Shown here in pieces: positions 34,759 through 43,425 of a DNA stretch of 64,000 nucleotides. Source of the DNA: Pseudomonas sp. PH1b (lineage in GTDB: Bacteria; Pseudomonadota; Gammaproteobacteria; Pseudomonadales; Pseudomonadaceae); NCBI RefSeq assembly GCF_000633395.1, contig NZ_AYMU01000001.1, forward strand, positions 372,001 through 436,000, in the 5' to 3' direction. The first letter of the stretch is position 1, and every line of letters starts with the position of its first letter. The notes under the pieces are model-generated. The model was not told the origin of the DNA, made no database searches, and saw only the letters and a program-made list of their open reading frames with translations. The translations under genes and the position numbers were made by a program.

Positions 34759-36123
34759 ATGACCCTGCGACCCGAATACCTGCACGCCCTGCTTGAAGAA
34801 GACCGCGACCAGGGCGTCTACCGCTGCAAGCGCGAGATGTTCACCGACCCCCGGCTGTTCGACCTGGAGATGCAGCACATCTTCGAGGGCAACTGGCTGT
34901 ACCTGGCCCATGAAAGCCAGATCCCCAACCCCAACGACTACTACAGCACCACCATGGGCCGGCAATCGGTGTTTATCGCCCGCAACAAGAACGGTGAGCT
35001 CAACGCCTTCATCAACGCCTGCAGCCATCGCGGGGCCATGCTCTGCCGGCACAAGACCGGCAACAAGGCTTCCTTCACCTGCCCGTTCCACGGCTGGACC
35101 TTCAACAACTCCGGCAAGCTGCTCAAGGTCAAGGACCCGGCCGCCGCCGGCTATCCGGCGAGCTTCAACTGCGAAGGCTCCCACGACTTGACCCGCGTCG
35201 CGCGCTTCGAGTCCTACCGCGGCTTTCTGTTCGCCAGCCTCAACCCCGAGGTGCTGCCCCTGGTGGAGCACCTGGGAGAGTCGGCGAAGATCATCGACAT
35301 GATCGTCGACCAGTCCGCCGACGGCCTCGAAGTGCTGCGCGGCTCCTCCAGCTACATCTACGAAGGCAACTGGAAACTCACTGCCGAGAACGGCGCCGAC
35401 GGCTACCACGTCAGCTCGGTGCACTGGAACTACGCCGCCACCCAGAACCAGCGCAAGCAGCGTGAGGCCGGCGAAGACATCCGCACCATGAGCGCCGGCA
35501 GCTGGGCCAAGCAGGGCGGCGGCTTCTACTCCTTCGACAAGGGCCACATGCTGCTCTGGACCCGCTGGGCCAACCCCGAGGACCGACCGCTGTACGAGCG
35601 CCGTGACGAGCTGGCCCGGGACTTCGGCCAGGCCCGCGCCGACTGGATGATCGAGAACTCGCGCAACCTGTGCCTGTACCCCAACGTCTACCTGATGGAC
35701 CAGTTCAGCTCGCAGATCCGCATCGCCCGGCCGATCTCCGTGGACCGCACGGAAATCACCATCTACTGCATCGCCCCCAAGGGTGAAAGCGATGAAGCCC
35801 GAGCCCGGCGCATCCGCCAGTACGAGGACTTCTTCAACGTCAGCGGCATGGCCACCCCCGACGACCTGGAGGAATTTCGCTCCTGCCAGATGGGCTACCA
35901 GGGCAGCACCACGGCCTGGAACGACATGTCCCGCGGGGCCGAGCACTGGGTCGAGGGCGCCGACGAGGCGGCCAGGGAAAGCGACCTGCACCCGATCCTC
36001 AGCGGCGTGCGCACCGAGGACGAGGGCCTGTTCGTGATGCAGCACAAGTACTGGCAGCAGACCATGCTCGCCGCCCTGGCCGTAGAAGAGTCACGCCAGA
36101 TCGCCGTGGAGGCCGTGCAATGA
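34759..36123 (+). CDS. benA: benzoate 1,2-dioxygenase, large (alpha) subunit
   Basis: A 454-residue Rieske non-haem iron oxygenase alpha subunit. The Rieske cluster ligands are Cys88-x-His90 and Cys108-x2-His111 ([15 protein letters not shown]). The catalytic iron site includes Asp214, His217 and His222 in [14 protein letters not shown]. With BenB and BenC it turns benzoate into 1,2-dihydroxycyclohexa-3,5-diene-1-carboxylate. The start at 34759 was chosen because GGAGG lies 8 bases upstream; the frame begins five codons earlier. It overlaps benB by 4 bp. Confidence 0.96.
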   Translation: MTLRPEYLHALLEEDRDQGVYRCKREMFTDPRLFDLEMQHIFEGNWLYLAHESQIPNPNDYYSTTMGRQSVFIARNKNGELNAFINACSHRGAMLCRHKTGNKASFTCPFHGWTFNNSGKLLKVKDPAAAGYPASFNCEGSHDLTRVARFESYRGFLFASLNPEVLPLVEHLGESAKIIDMIVDQSADGLEVLRGSSSYIYEGNWKLTAENGADGYHVSSVHWNYAATQNQRKQREAGEDIRTMSAGSWAKQGGGFYSFDKGHMLLWTRWANPEDRPLYERRDELARDFGQARADWMIENSRNLCLYPNVYLMDQFSSQIRIARPISVDRTEITIYCIAPKGESDEARARRIRQYEDFFNVSGMATPDDLEEFRSCQMGYQGSTTAWNDMSRGAEHWVEGADEAARESDLHPILSGVRTEDEGLFVMQHKYWQQTMLAALAVEESRQIAVEAVQ

Positions 36124-36608
36124 ACATTGCCTATGATGCCGTGCGCGATTTCCTGTACCGCGAAGCCCGCTACCTGGACGACAAGGACTGGGACAGCTGG
36201 CTGGAGCTCTACGCCGCCGACGCGACCTTCTGGATGCCCTCCTGGGACGACAGCGACCAGCTCACCGAAGACCCGCAGCGGGAGATCTCGCTAATCTGGT
36301 ACGGCAACCGCAGCGGCCTGGAAGACCGGGTGTTCCGGATCAAGACCGAGCGCTCCAGCGCCAGCATCCCCGACACCCGCACCTCCCACAACCTGAGCAA
36401 TATCGAGCTGCTGGAGCAGGCCGACGGCCTGTGCAAGGTGCGCTTCAACTGGCACACCCTGAGCTTTCGCTACAAGACCGTGGACAGCTACTTCGGCAGC
36501 AGCTTCTACACCCTCGATTTACGGGGCGAAAACCCGCTGATCCTGGCCAAGAAAGTCATCCTGAAGAACGACTACGTTCGCCAGGTCGTCGACATCTACC
36601 ACCTCTGA
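36120..36608 (+). CDS. benB: benzoate 1,2-dioxygenase, small (beta) subunit
   Basis: A 162-residue ring-hydroxylating dioxygenase beta subunit (NTF2-like fold), with the family start [20 protein letters not shown] and the end [17 protein letters not shown]. It stabilises the alpha3beta3 oxygenase. The ATG overlaps the benA stop (ATGA), and benC follows after 10 bp. Confidence 0.96.
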   Translation: MNIAYDAVRDFLYREARYLDDKDWDSWLELYAADATFWMPSWDDSDQLTEDPQREISLIWYGNRSGLEDRVFRIKTERSSASIPDTRTSHNLSNIELLEQADGLCKVRFNWHTLSFRYKTVDSYFGSSFYTLDLRGENPLILAKKVILKNDYVRQVVDIYHL

Positions 36609-36618
36609 GGCGACTGCC

Positions 36619-37632
36619 ATGACCCACCAAATCGCACTCAATTTCGAAGACGGCGTGACCCGTTTCGTCAGCGCCAACGCCGGAGAAACCGTGGCCGATG
36701 CCGCCTACCGCCAGGGCATCAATATTCCCCTGGACTGCCGCGACGGCGCCTGCGGCACCTGCAAGTGCCAGGCCGAAGCCGGGCGCTACGAGCTGGGCGA
36801 GGACTACATCGAAGACGCCCTGAGCGCCGCCGAAGCCGAGCAGGGTTTTGTCCTCACCTGCCAGATGCGCGCCTTGAGCGATTGCGTGGTGCGGGTGCCG
36901 GCGTCCTCGGCGGTGTGTCGTGCCGGGCAGGCCAGTTTCGACGCACAGATCAGCCGCCTGCAGCAGCTGTCCGACAGCACCATTGCCCTGTCGGTCAAAA
37001 GCGAGGCCCTGAGCCGGCTGGCGTTCCTGCCGGGGCAGTACGTCAACCTCGGGGTGCCGGGCAGCGCGCAGACCCGGGCCTATTCCTTCAGCTCCCTGCA
37101 GCGCGATGGCGAGGTCAGCTTCCTGATCCGCAATGTGCCTGGCGGCCTGATGAGCAGCTTTCTCACCGGGCCGGCCTCGGCTGGCGACCGCCTGACCCTG
37201 GCCGGCCCCCTGGGCAGCTTCTACTTGCGCGAGATTCGTCGTCCCTTGCTGCTGTTGGCGGGCGGCACCGGGCTGGCGCCGTTCACCGCGATGCTGGAGA
37301 AAATCGCCGAGCAGGGCAGCGCGTACCCGCTGCATCTGATCTACGGGGTGACCAACGATTTCGACCTGGTGGAACTGGATCGCCTGGAAGACTTTGCCGC
37401 GCGCATCCCGCAGTTCAGCTTCAGCGCCTGCGTGGCCAGCCCCGAGAGCCAGTACCCGCGCAAAGGTTATGTGACCCAGCACATCGAACCGGTACACCTG
37501 AACCAGGGTGATGTGGACGTGTACCTGTGCGGCCCGCCGCCGATGGTCGAAGCGGTGAGCCGGTACATCCGCGAGCAGGGCATCGTCCCGGCGAATTTCT
37601 ACTTCGAAAAATTCGCCGCCAGCGCCGCCTGA
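36619..37632 (+). CDS. benC: benzoate 1,2-dioxygenase electron-transfer component
   Basis: A 337-residue reductase feeding NADH electrons to BenAB. The N-terminal plant-type [2Fe-2S] ferredoxin (about 1-95) has the cysteines of DCRDGACGTCKCQAE plus VLTCQ. The FAD domain (RAYSFSS) and the NAD domain (LLAGGTGLAPF and YLCGPPPMVEAV) follow. The stop is followed directly by REP array 2, which separates it from benD. Confidence 0.96.
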   Translation: MTHQIALNFEDGVTRFVSANAGETVADAAYRQGINIPLDCRDGACGTCKCQAEAGRYELGEDYIEDALSAAEAEQGFVLTCQMRALSDCVVRVPASSAVCRAGQASFDAQISRLQQLSDSTIALSVKSEALSRLAFLPGQYVNLGVPGSAQTRAYSFSSLQRDGEVSFLIRNVPGGLMSSFLTGPASAGDRLTLAGPLGSFYLREIRRPLLLLAGGTGLAPFTAMLEKIAEQGSAYPLHLIYGVTNDFDLVELDRLEDFAARIPQFSFSACVASPESQYPRKGYVTQHIEPVHLNQGDVDVYLCGPPPMVEAVSRYIREQGIVPANFYFEKFAASAA

Positions 37633-37648
37633 AGAACGCCTCACCGCC

Positions 37649-38062
37649 GTAGGAGCTGGCTTGCCAGCGAAGGCGTCTCCAAGAGCGCTGCAAGGCTCAA
37701 GGGCCCCTTCGCCGGCAAGCCGGCTCCTACGGAATTCCACACGGCAAGGCATAGCGTTGTGTAGGAGCTGGCTTGCCAGCGAAGGCGTCCCCAAGGGCGC
37801 TGCAAGGCTCAAGGGCCTCTTCGCCGGCAAGCCGGCTCCTACGGAATTCCACACGGCAAGGCATAGCGTTGTAGGAGCTGGCTTGCCAGCGAAGGCGTCT
37901 CCAAGGGCGCTGCAAGGCTCAAGGGCCTCTTCGCCGGCAAGCCGGCTCCTACGGAATTCCACACGGCACGGCATAGCGTTGTAGGAGCTGGCTTGCCAGC
38001 GAAGGCGTTCCCAAGGGCGCTGCAAGGCTCAAGGGCCCCTTCGCCGGCAAGCCGGCTCCTAC
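37649..38062. repeat. REP array 2: four 82-bp BIME units, 110-112-bp period
   Basis: Four units start at 37649, 37761, 37871 and 37981, with the same left T/A-stem and right inverted C/G-stem REP layout as array 1. The linkers (GGAATTCCACACGGCAAGGC...) are shared within this array but differ from array 1, so each array expanded locally. It separates benC from benD. Frames reading through it are not genes. Confidence 0.95.
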
Positions 38063-38106
38063 GTCGGTTGGTGTTCCCTCCATCTTTTTGCACTCACGAG
38101 GTCTGC

Positions 38107-38880
38107 ATGAACCGCTTCCATAACAAAGTCGCTCTGGTCACCGGCGCCGCCCAGGGCATCGGCCGTCGCGTTGCCCAACGCCTGGCCGAAGAGGGCGCCC
38201 GGGTGGTGCTGGTGGACCGCTCGGAGCTGGTCTTCGAACTGCAAGCCGAACTGGCGCCCCAATACCCGGTGCTGGCCCTTACCGCCGACCTGGAGTCCCA
38301 TGCCGAATGCAGCCGGGTGATGGCCGCGGCGGTGCAGCATTTTGGCCGCCTCGATGTGCTGGTGAACAACGTCGGCGGCACCATTTGGGCCAAGCCCTTC
38401 GAGCACTACGAGGCCGAACAGATCGAAGCCGAAGTGCGCCGCTCGCTGTTCCCGACCCTGTGGTGTTGCCACGCCGCCTTGCCCTACATGCTGGAGCAGG
38501 GCAGCGGCGCCATCGTCAACGTTTCCTCGATCGCCACCCGCAGCATCAACCGCGTGCCCTACGGCGCGGCCAAGGGCGGGGTCAACGCACTGACCGCCTG
38601 CCTGGCGTTTGAAACCGCCGGGCGCGGGGTGCGGGTCAACGCCACCGCCCCCGGTGGCACTGAAGCACCACCACGGCGCATCCCGCGCAACAGCGCCGAG
38701 CAGAGCCCGGAAGAAAAAGTCTGGTACCAGCAGATCGTCGACCAGACCCTCGACAGCAGCTTGATGAAACGCTACGGCAGCGTTGACGAGCAGGCTGCGG
38801 CCATTCTGTTCCTGGCCTCCGATGAGGCTTCCTACATCACTGGCATGGTGATGCCGGTGGGCGGAGGGGATCAGGGCTGA
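38107..38880 (+). CDS. benD: 1,6-dihydroxycyclohexa-2,4-diene-1-carboxylate dehydrogenase
   Basis: A 257-residue SDR that oxidises and decarboxylates the BenABC product to catechol. Visible marks are TGAAQGIG (TGxxxGxG), NNVGG, the catalytic serine in VNVSSIA and YGAAKGG (YxxxK). The start MNRFHNKVALVTGA at 38107 lies 45 bp beyond REP array 2; the open frame upstream is only repeat sequence. Its position after benABC and the XylL/BenD-like sequence fix the role. Confidence 0.94.
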   Translation: MNRFHNKVALVTGAAQGIGRRVAQRLAEEGARVVLVDRSELVFELQAELAPQYPVLALTADLESHAECSRVMAAAVQHFGRLDVLVNNVGGTIWAKPFEHYEAEQIEAEVRRSLFPTLWCCHAALPYMLEQGSGAIVNVSSIATRSINRVPYGAAKGGVNALTACLAFETAGRGVRVNATAPGGTEAPPRRIPRNSAEQSPEEKVWYQQIVDQTLDSSLMKRYGSVDEQAAAILFLASDEASYITGMVMPVGGGDQG

Positions 38881-39074
38881 AGCACACAACGCCCCGGCCG
38901 CCAGGCGCTGCTGCAGGGGCCGGCGGCGCACACTGAGCCTTGAACTCCTGGCGGCAGGAAGAGGCTGCAGCACACGGCCTGACCCCCAACATCCCGGGGC
39001 AATCCGCTGAGGTCTTCCCCCTGCGGTGCGCTTCGTTGACGCGGTTTCCAAAACAACAATAAGAGTCCGATGCC

Positions 39075-40403
39075 ATGCGTAACCTCGATTGCAATGCCTT
39101 GATCGATGAGGCCCGCTTCAACCCTTTCCACTGGCGCGTGCTGTTCTGGTGTGCGCTGATCATCATCTTCGACGGCTATGACCTGGTGATCTACGGCGTG
39201 GTGCTGCCGGTGCTGATGCGCGAGTGGGGCCTGACCCCGCTGCAGGCCGGGGCCCTGGGCAGCTACGCGCTGTTCGGCATGATGCTCGGCGCGCTGTTCT
39301 TCGGTTCGCTGTCGGACCGTATCGGGCGCAAGAAGGTCATTGCCGTGTGCGTGATCCTGTTCAGCGGGGTCACCGTGCTCAACGGCTTCGCCCGCAACCC
39401 CACGGAGTTCGGCCTGTGCCGCTTTGTCGCCGGCCTGGGCATCGGTGGGGTGATGCCCAATGTGGTGGCGTTGATGAGTGAGTACGCGCCGAAGAAGATC
39501 CGCAGCACCCTGGTGGCGATCATGTTCAGCGGCTATTCGGTGGGCGGCATGCTTTCGGCCGGGCTGGGCATTGTCCTGTTGCCGGCGTTTGGCTGGCAGT
39601 CGGTGTTCTATGTGGCGGCGATTCCCCTGCTGCTGTTGCCGCTGATTCTCAAGCATTTGCCGGAGTCGGTGGGCTTCATGCTGCGCCAGGGCCGCGAGCA
39701 GGAAGCCCGGGAGGTGCTGCAGCAGGTGGAGCCGGGGTTTGTCCCGCAGGCCGGGGACCGCTTTGTCCAGGCGCTGCCGGCCGCCACTGGTGCACCGGTG
39801 CTGCAGCTGTTTCGTCAAGGCCGGGCGCTGAGCACGCTGATGCTGTGGCTGGCGTTCTTCTGTTGCCTGCTGATGGTCTACGCCCTGAACTCCTGGCTGC
39901 CCAAGCTGATGACCAGCGCCGGCTACGGCCTGGGCTCGAGCCTGATGTTCCTGCTGGTGCTGAACTTCGGCGCGATCTTCGGCGCCGTGGGCGGTGGCTG
40001 GATCGGTGACCGGCTGTCCCTGCCCAAGGTGCTGGTGGGGTTCTTCGTCATGGCGGCGCTGTCCATCAGCCTGCTGGGGTTCAAGAGCCCGAGCCCGCTG
40101 CTCTACGCCCTGATCGCCATCGCCGGCGCCAGTACCATCGGCACGCAGATCCTGGCCTACGCCTGTGTCGCCCAGTTCTACCCCATGGCCATGCGTTCCA
40201 CGGGCCTTGGCTGGGCCTCGGGCATTGGCCGCAGTGGGGCGATTGTCGGGCCGCTGCTGGGCGGAGCGCTGGTGGCCGTGGAGTTGCCGTTGCATTACAA
40301 CTTCATGGCCTTTGCCTTGCCCGGGGCAGTGGCGGCCCTGGCCATGTGCTTTGTCTATCCGCGCCGGGCCGGGGCGTTGCCCCTGGCCGAAGCCGGGGTC
40401 TAG
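39075..40403 (+). CDS. benK: benzoate MFS transporter BenK
   Basis: A 442-residue transporter of the major facilitator superfamily, aromatic acid:H+ symporter branch, with 12 predicted helices. The AAHS marks FDGYDLVIYGVVLP in helix 1 and GSLSDRIGRKKVI in the 2-3 loop are present. It imports benzoate across the inner membrane. An ATG at 39070 is out of frame; the real start is 39075 (MRNLDCNALIDEARF). A 194-bp gap separates it from benD. Confidence 0.93.
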   Translation: MRNLDCNALIDEARFNPFHWRVLFWCALIIIFDGYDLVIYGVVLPVLMREWGLTPLQAGALGSYALFGMMLGALFFGSLSDRIGRKKVIAVCVILFSGVTVLNGFARNPTEFGLCRFVAGLGIGGVMPNVVALMSEYAPKKIRSTLVAIMFSGYSVGGMLSAGLGIVLLPAFGWQSVFYVAAIPLLLLPLILKHLPESVGFMLRQGREQEAREVLQQVEPGFVPQAGDRFVQALPAATGAPVLQLFRQGRALSTLMLWLAFFCCLLMVYALNSWLPKLMTSAGYGLGSSLMFLLVLNFGAIFGAVGGGWIGDRLSLPKVLVGFFVMAALSISLLGFKSPSPLLYALIAIAGASTIGTQILAYACVAQFYPMAMRSTGLGWASGIGRSGAIVGPLLGGALVAVELPLHYNFMAFALPGAVAALAMCFVYPRRAGALPLAEAGV

Positions 40404-40625
40404 GGGCTGTTGGGCAACAGGCAGGGGATGGATGCTGTTGCCCTACCAGCCGTTGCGGCGCTACGCGAGACTGGCGGCGCAGAGGGGAATGGATGAGTCA
40501 CCCTGCGCTGGACCCTGCCCCGACCGTTGCTGGTTCGGCCTGCATCCGCCGCACCGTGTGAGAAACCACCGCCTATGGCATCGGCACCGCGGCAGAGCGT
40601 GCTGCCCTCGTTTTGTGGAGCCTGC

Positions 40626-41837
40626 ATGAATACCCTGTTCAAGGACTTTTCCCTCTCGGCGCTGGTGGCCGGGTTCATCGCCACGCTGATTTCCTATGCC
40701 GGGCCCCTGGTGATCATCTTCCAGGCGGCCAAGGCCGCCGGGTTGCCAGAAGCCGTGCTGTCGTCCTGGGTCTGGGCCATCTCCATCGGCAGCGGGGTGC
40801 TGGGCATCGTCCTCAGCCTGCGCTTTCGGGTGCCGCTGGTGATCGCCTGGTCGGCGCCGGGCTCGGCGTTGCTGGTGGCGCTGTTGCCGGGCGTCAGCCT
40901 TGACCAGGCGGTGGGCGCCTACCTGGTGGCCAACGGGCTGATTTTGCTGGTGGGGCTGTGGGGGATTTTCGACCGGATAGTCGGCAAGCTGCCGGCGGCG
41001 ATTTCCGCGGCGATGCTGGCGGGCATCCTGTTCAGTTTCGGCACCGGGCTGTTTCGCTCCATGGCCGACAAGCCGCTGCTGGTGGGGGCAATGTTCTGTG
41101 CCTACCTGCTGGGCAAGCGCCTGTTGCCGCGCTATGCGGTGCTGGCGGTGTTGCTGGTGGGCTGCGGGATGGCCCTGGGGAGCGGCGACATCAACCCGTC
41201 GGCCCTGGTGATCGGCCTGGCCACGCCCCACTGGATCACCCCGGCCTTCAGTTTCTCGGCGCTGCTCAATGTCGCGCTGCCGCTGGTGGTGGTGGCCCTG
41301 ACCGGGCAATTCGTGCCCGGCATCGCGGTGCTGCGCAATGACGGCTACCGCACCCCGGCCAGCCCGATCCTTGCCAGCAGCGGCCTGGTCGGGGGGTTGC
41401 TGGCGCCGTTCGGCTGCCACGGCCTGAACCTGGCCGCCATCACTGCCGCCATCTGCACCGGCCGCGAGGCCCACGCCGACCCCGCCAAGCGCTATGTCGC
41501 CGGGGTCATGGGTGGGGTGTTCTACCTGCTGCTGGGAATCTTTGGCGCTACCCTGGTCTCGCTGTTCAGCGCCTTTCCCCCGGCGCTGATCGCGGCCCTG
41601 GCCGGGCTGGCGCTGTTCGGTGCGATTGGCAGTGCCCTGAGCAACGCCATGGGGGTGCCGGAGGACCGTGAGGCGGCGCTGATCACCTTTCTGGTCACGG
41701 CCTCGGGCATGTCGCTGTTCGGGCTGTCGGCGGCGTTCTGGGGGCTGATCTTCGGCCTGCTGGCCCATGGGCTGTTGCGGATGTCGGTGCGTCGCTCCGG
41801 GGCCAGGGGCAGCCAGCCGTTGCGGCCGCGCCACTGA
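40626..41837 (+). CDS. benE: benzoate/H+ symporter BenE
   Basis: A 403-residue BenE-family (TC 2.A.46) inner-membrane protein with 11-12 hydrophobic segments (FSLSALVAGFIATLISYAGP, AWSAPGSALLVALLPG). It gives a second benzoate importer next to BenK. The start MNTLFKDFSLSA at 40626 was preferred over an open frame extending 33 codons upstream. No benF porin gene follows, unlike several other Pseudomonas ben clusters. Confidence 0.93.
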   Translation: MNTLFKDFSLSALVAGFIATLISYAGPLVIIFQAAKAAGLPEAVLSSWVWAISIGSGVLGIVLSLRFRVPLVIAWSAPGSALLVALLPGVSLDQAVGAYLVANGLILLVGLWGIFDRIVGKLPAAISAAMLAGILFSFGTGLFRSMADKPLLVGAMFCAYLLGKRLLPRYAVLAVLLVGCGMALGSGDINPSALVIGLATPHWITPAFSFSALLNVALPLVVVALTGQFVPGIAVLRNDGYRTPASPILASSGLVGGLLAPFGCHGLNLAAITAAICTGREAHADPAKRYVAGVMGGVFYLLLGIFGATLVSLFSAFPPALIAALAGLALFGAIGSALSNAMGVPEDREAALITFLVTASGMSLFGLSAAFWGLIFGLLAHGLLRMSVRRSGARGSQPLRPRH

Positions 41838-41850
41838 GTTGCACAATGGC

Positions 41851-41888
41851 GCCGCGGCCTTGCTGGCGATGCTCGGCCGCGGCCCTTT
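41851..41888. terminator. Terminator between benE and the DadA-like gene
   Basis: The stem GCCGCGGCC / GGCCGCGGC with a 15-base loop is followed on the plus strand by CTTTT. It lies 13 bp past benE and overlaps nothing but the intergenic gap before the convergent oxidoreductase. Confidence 0.8.
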
Positions 41889-43172
41889 TCAGAACCGATC
41901 CAGACGGTAGGGTTGCAGATCCGGCAGTGGCCCTGAGGCGCTGAGCGCTGTCGGCATCGCCAGGCGGCCGACCAGTTCGGCGGTCACCGCCGCCTGGGTC
42001 AAGCCCAGGTGCTGGTGCCCGAAAGCCAGCAGCACCCGGCCGTCCGCTGCCTGGTCGATCACTGGCAGCGAGTCCGGCAGGGAAGGGCGAAACCCCATCC
42101 AGGGTGTGGCGTCTTCTAGGTTCAAGTCCTGGCGGAACAGGCCCTTGCTCAATTGATGCAGCTGCCAGGCCCGGGCCATGTTCGCCGGGCGCTCAAGGCC
42201 GGCGAACTCGACCGTGCCCGCCAGCCTCAGCCCCCCGCTCATGGGGGTCATGATGAACTTGCGTTCCAGCGAGGTCACGGGGAACGGCAAGCGTTGCGGT
42301 TCATGAGGCAGCATCAGGTGGTAGCCACGCTCGGTGTCCAGGGGCACCTGCTTGCCGGTCAAGGCCGCGGTCAGTTGGGCGGAATGGGCACCGCAGGCAA
42401 TCAGCACCCGGCGTGCCTCGACCGGCCCCTGATCGGTGAGCAATGAGACGCCGCGCTCATGCAGCCAGCCCCCCAGCACCCGGCGCTGGATAAACGCTGT
42501 GCCTAAAGCCTGGGCCGCCGCCATCAGTTCACCGACCACCTGGTAGGGGTCAAGAAAGTGCCCCGTGGCCGGGAAGAACAGCCCGCCCTTGATCTGCTCG
42601 CTCAATTGCGGCGCGGCCTCGCGCACCGCATCGGCCGACCAGTAGTCAAGCGCCACCGCCTGCTGGCCCATGCGTGCCTGGAGTGCGTCGATGGCGCGAC
42701 GGGATTCGCCGCGCTCGAATACCAGCAACGAGCCCTGGTGCTTGAACAGCGCCGCACGGTCAATGGACGCGAGCAGGCGTTGCCAGGCGCCCAGGCTGCT
42801 TTCATTGAGCGCGCGGATGCCGGCCACGCTGCGCTGGAATGGCGCCGGGCGCAGGTTGAGCAACAGCCGGGCGAACCACGGCAGGGCCCGGGGCAGGTAT
42901 TTCCAGTCCAGGCGCAACGGCCCCATGGGGTCCATGAGCATGGCGGGCAAACGCATGAGGATCGACAGGTCGGCGATGGGGAATACCTGCTCGGTGGCCA
43001 TGTGCCCGGCATTGCCGAACGATGCGCCCAGGCCGGGCGGCTGCTGGTCCAGCAATACCACCCGCAGCCCCTGGCGCGCCAACTGCAGGGCGCAGGCCAC
43101 GCCGATGATGCCCGCGCCGACAATGGCGATGTCCGGCGTGTTCTGGGGGGCATTGGAAACGCTGTTCGGCAT
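41889..43172 (-). CDS. FAD-dependent D-amino acid dehydrogenase-like protein, probable D-hydroxyproline dehydrogenase
   Basis: A 427-residue DAO/DadA-family flavoprotein. The FAD-binding Rossmann motif is IVGAGIIGVACALQL near the N-terminus, and the C-terminal FAD contact is VLLAFGHQHLGLTQAA. Because the upstream gene resembles the pyrroline-hydroxy-carboxylate deaminase of hydroxyproline catabolism, this enzyme probably oxidises cis-4-hydroxy-D-proline; that is inference. The start at 43172 has AGAGG upstream. A 253-bp gap with a strong hairpin separates it from the deaminase gene. Confidence 0.75.
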   Translation of the reverse strand: MPNSVSNAPQNTPDIAIVGAGIIGVACALQLARQGLRVVLLDQQPPGLGASFGNAGHMATEQVFPIADLSILMRLPAMLMDPMGPLRLDWKYLPRALPWFARLLLNLRPAPFQRSVAGIRALNESSLGAWQRLLASIDRAALFKHQGSLLVFERGESRRAIDALQARMGQQAVALDYWSADAVREAAPQLSEQIKGGLFFPATGHFLDPYQVVGELMAAAQALGTAFIQRRVLGGWLHERGVSLLTDQGPVEARRVLIACGAHSAQLTAALTGKQVPLDTERGYHLMLPHEPQRLPFPVTSLERKFIMTPMSGGLRLAGTVEFAGLERPANMARAWQLHQLSKGLFRQDLNLEDATPWMGFRPSLPDSLPVIDQAADGRVLLAFGHQHLGLTQAAVTAELVGRLAMPTALSASGPLPDLQPYRLDRF

Positions 43173-43374
43173 GATGCAGGACCTCTGTCTGGCCATCGAA
43201 TACACGGCGCGGCCATGCGCCGGGGCGCACGGGGCGCGGAAGGATTGTGAGTCGTGGGCGCGGTGCCGGTGTCTCGTGCTCGGCGTGCCGCCGGCCAGAG
43301 CAGGGCGCGCCCAGGAACAGCAAGCGCAATGAGGGCCACAGGCTGCCCGCCGTGGCGGCACCCTGTGGCGCAGT

Positions 43375-43403
43375 GGGCGTGGCGCGCTCAGGGCGCCACG
43401 CCC
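43375..43403 (-). terminator. Strong hairpin between deaminase and oxidase genes
   Basis: A perfect 11-bp GC stem (GGGCGTGGCGC / GCGCCACGCCC) with a 7-base loop starts 22 bp past the stop of the deaminase gene. No T-run follows, so it may stabilise the upstream message or attenuate transcription into the oxidase gene. Confidence 0.6.
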
Positions 43404-43425
43404 ATGAGCGGCCATGGGCGCCGGG

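Noticed and set aside
34357..34762. Open frames within REP array 1 and their mirror frames on the other strand
   Set aside because: They only translate the repeat (MPAKxRVxAMQGLRASSPAS), have no start signals and repeat with the 106-bp period.
34239..38062. CRISPR array
   Set aside because: The repeats are inverted REP pairs with near-identical linkers, not short direct repeats with unique spacers, and no cas genes are present.
37661..38093. Open frames within REP array 2 and the 489-codon minus-strand frame from 36556
   Set aside because: They run through repeats or opposite to benC and have no conserved protein.
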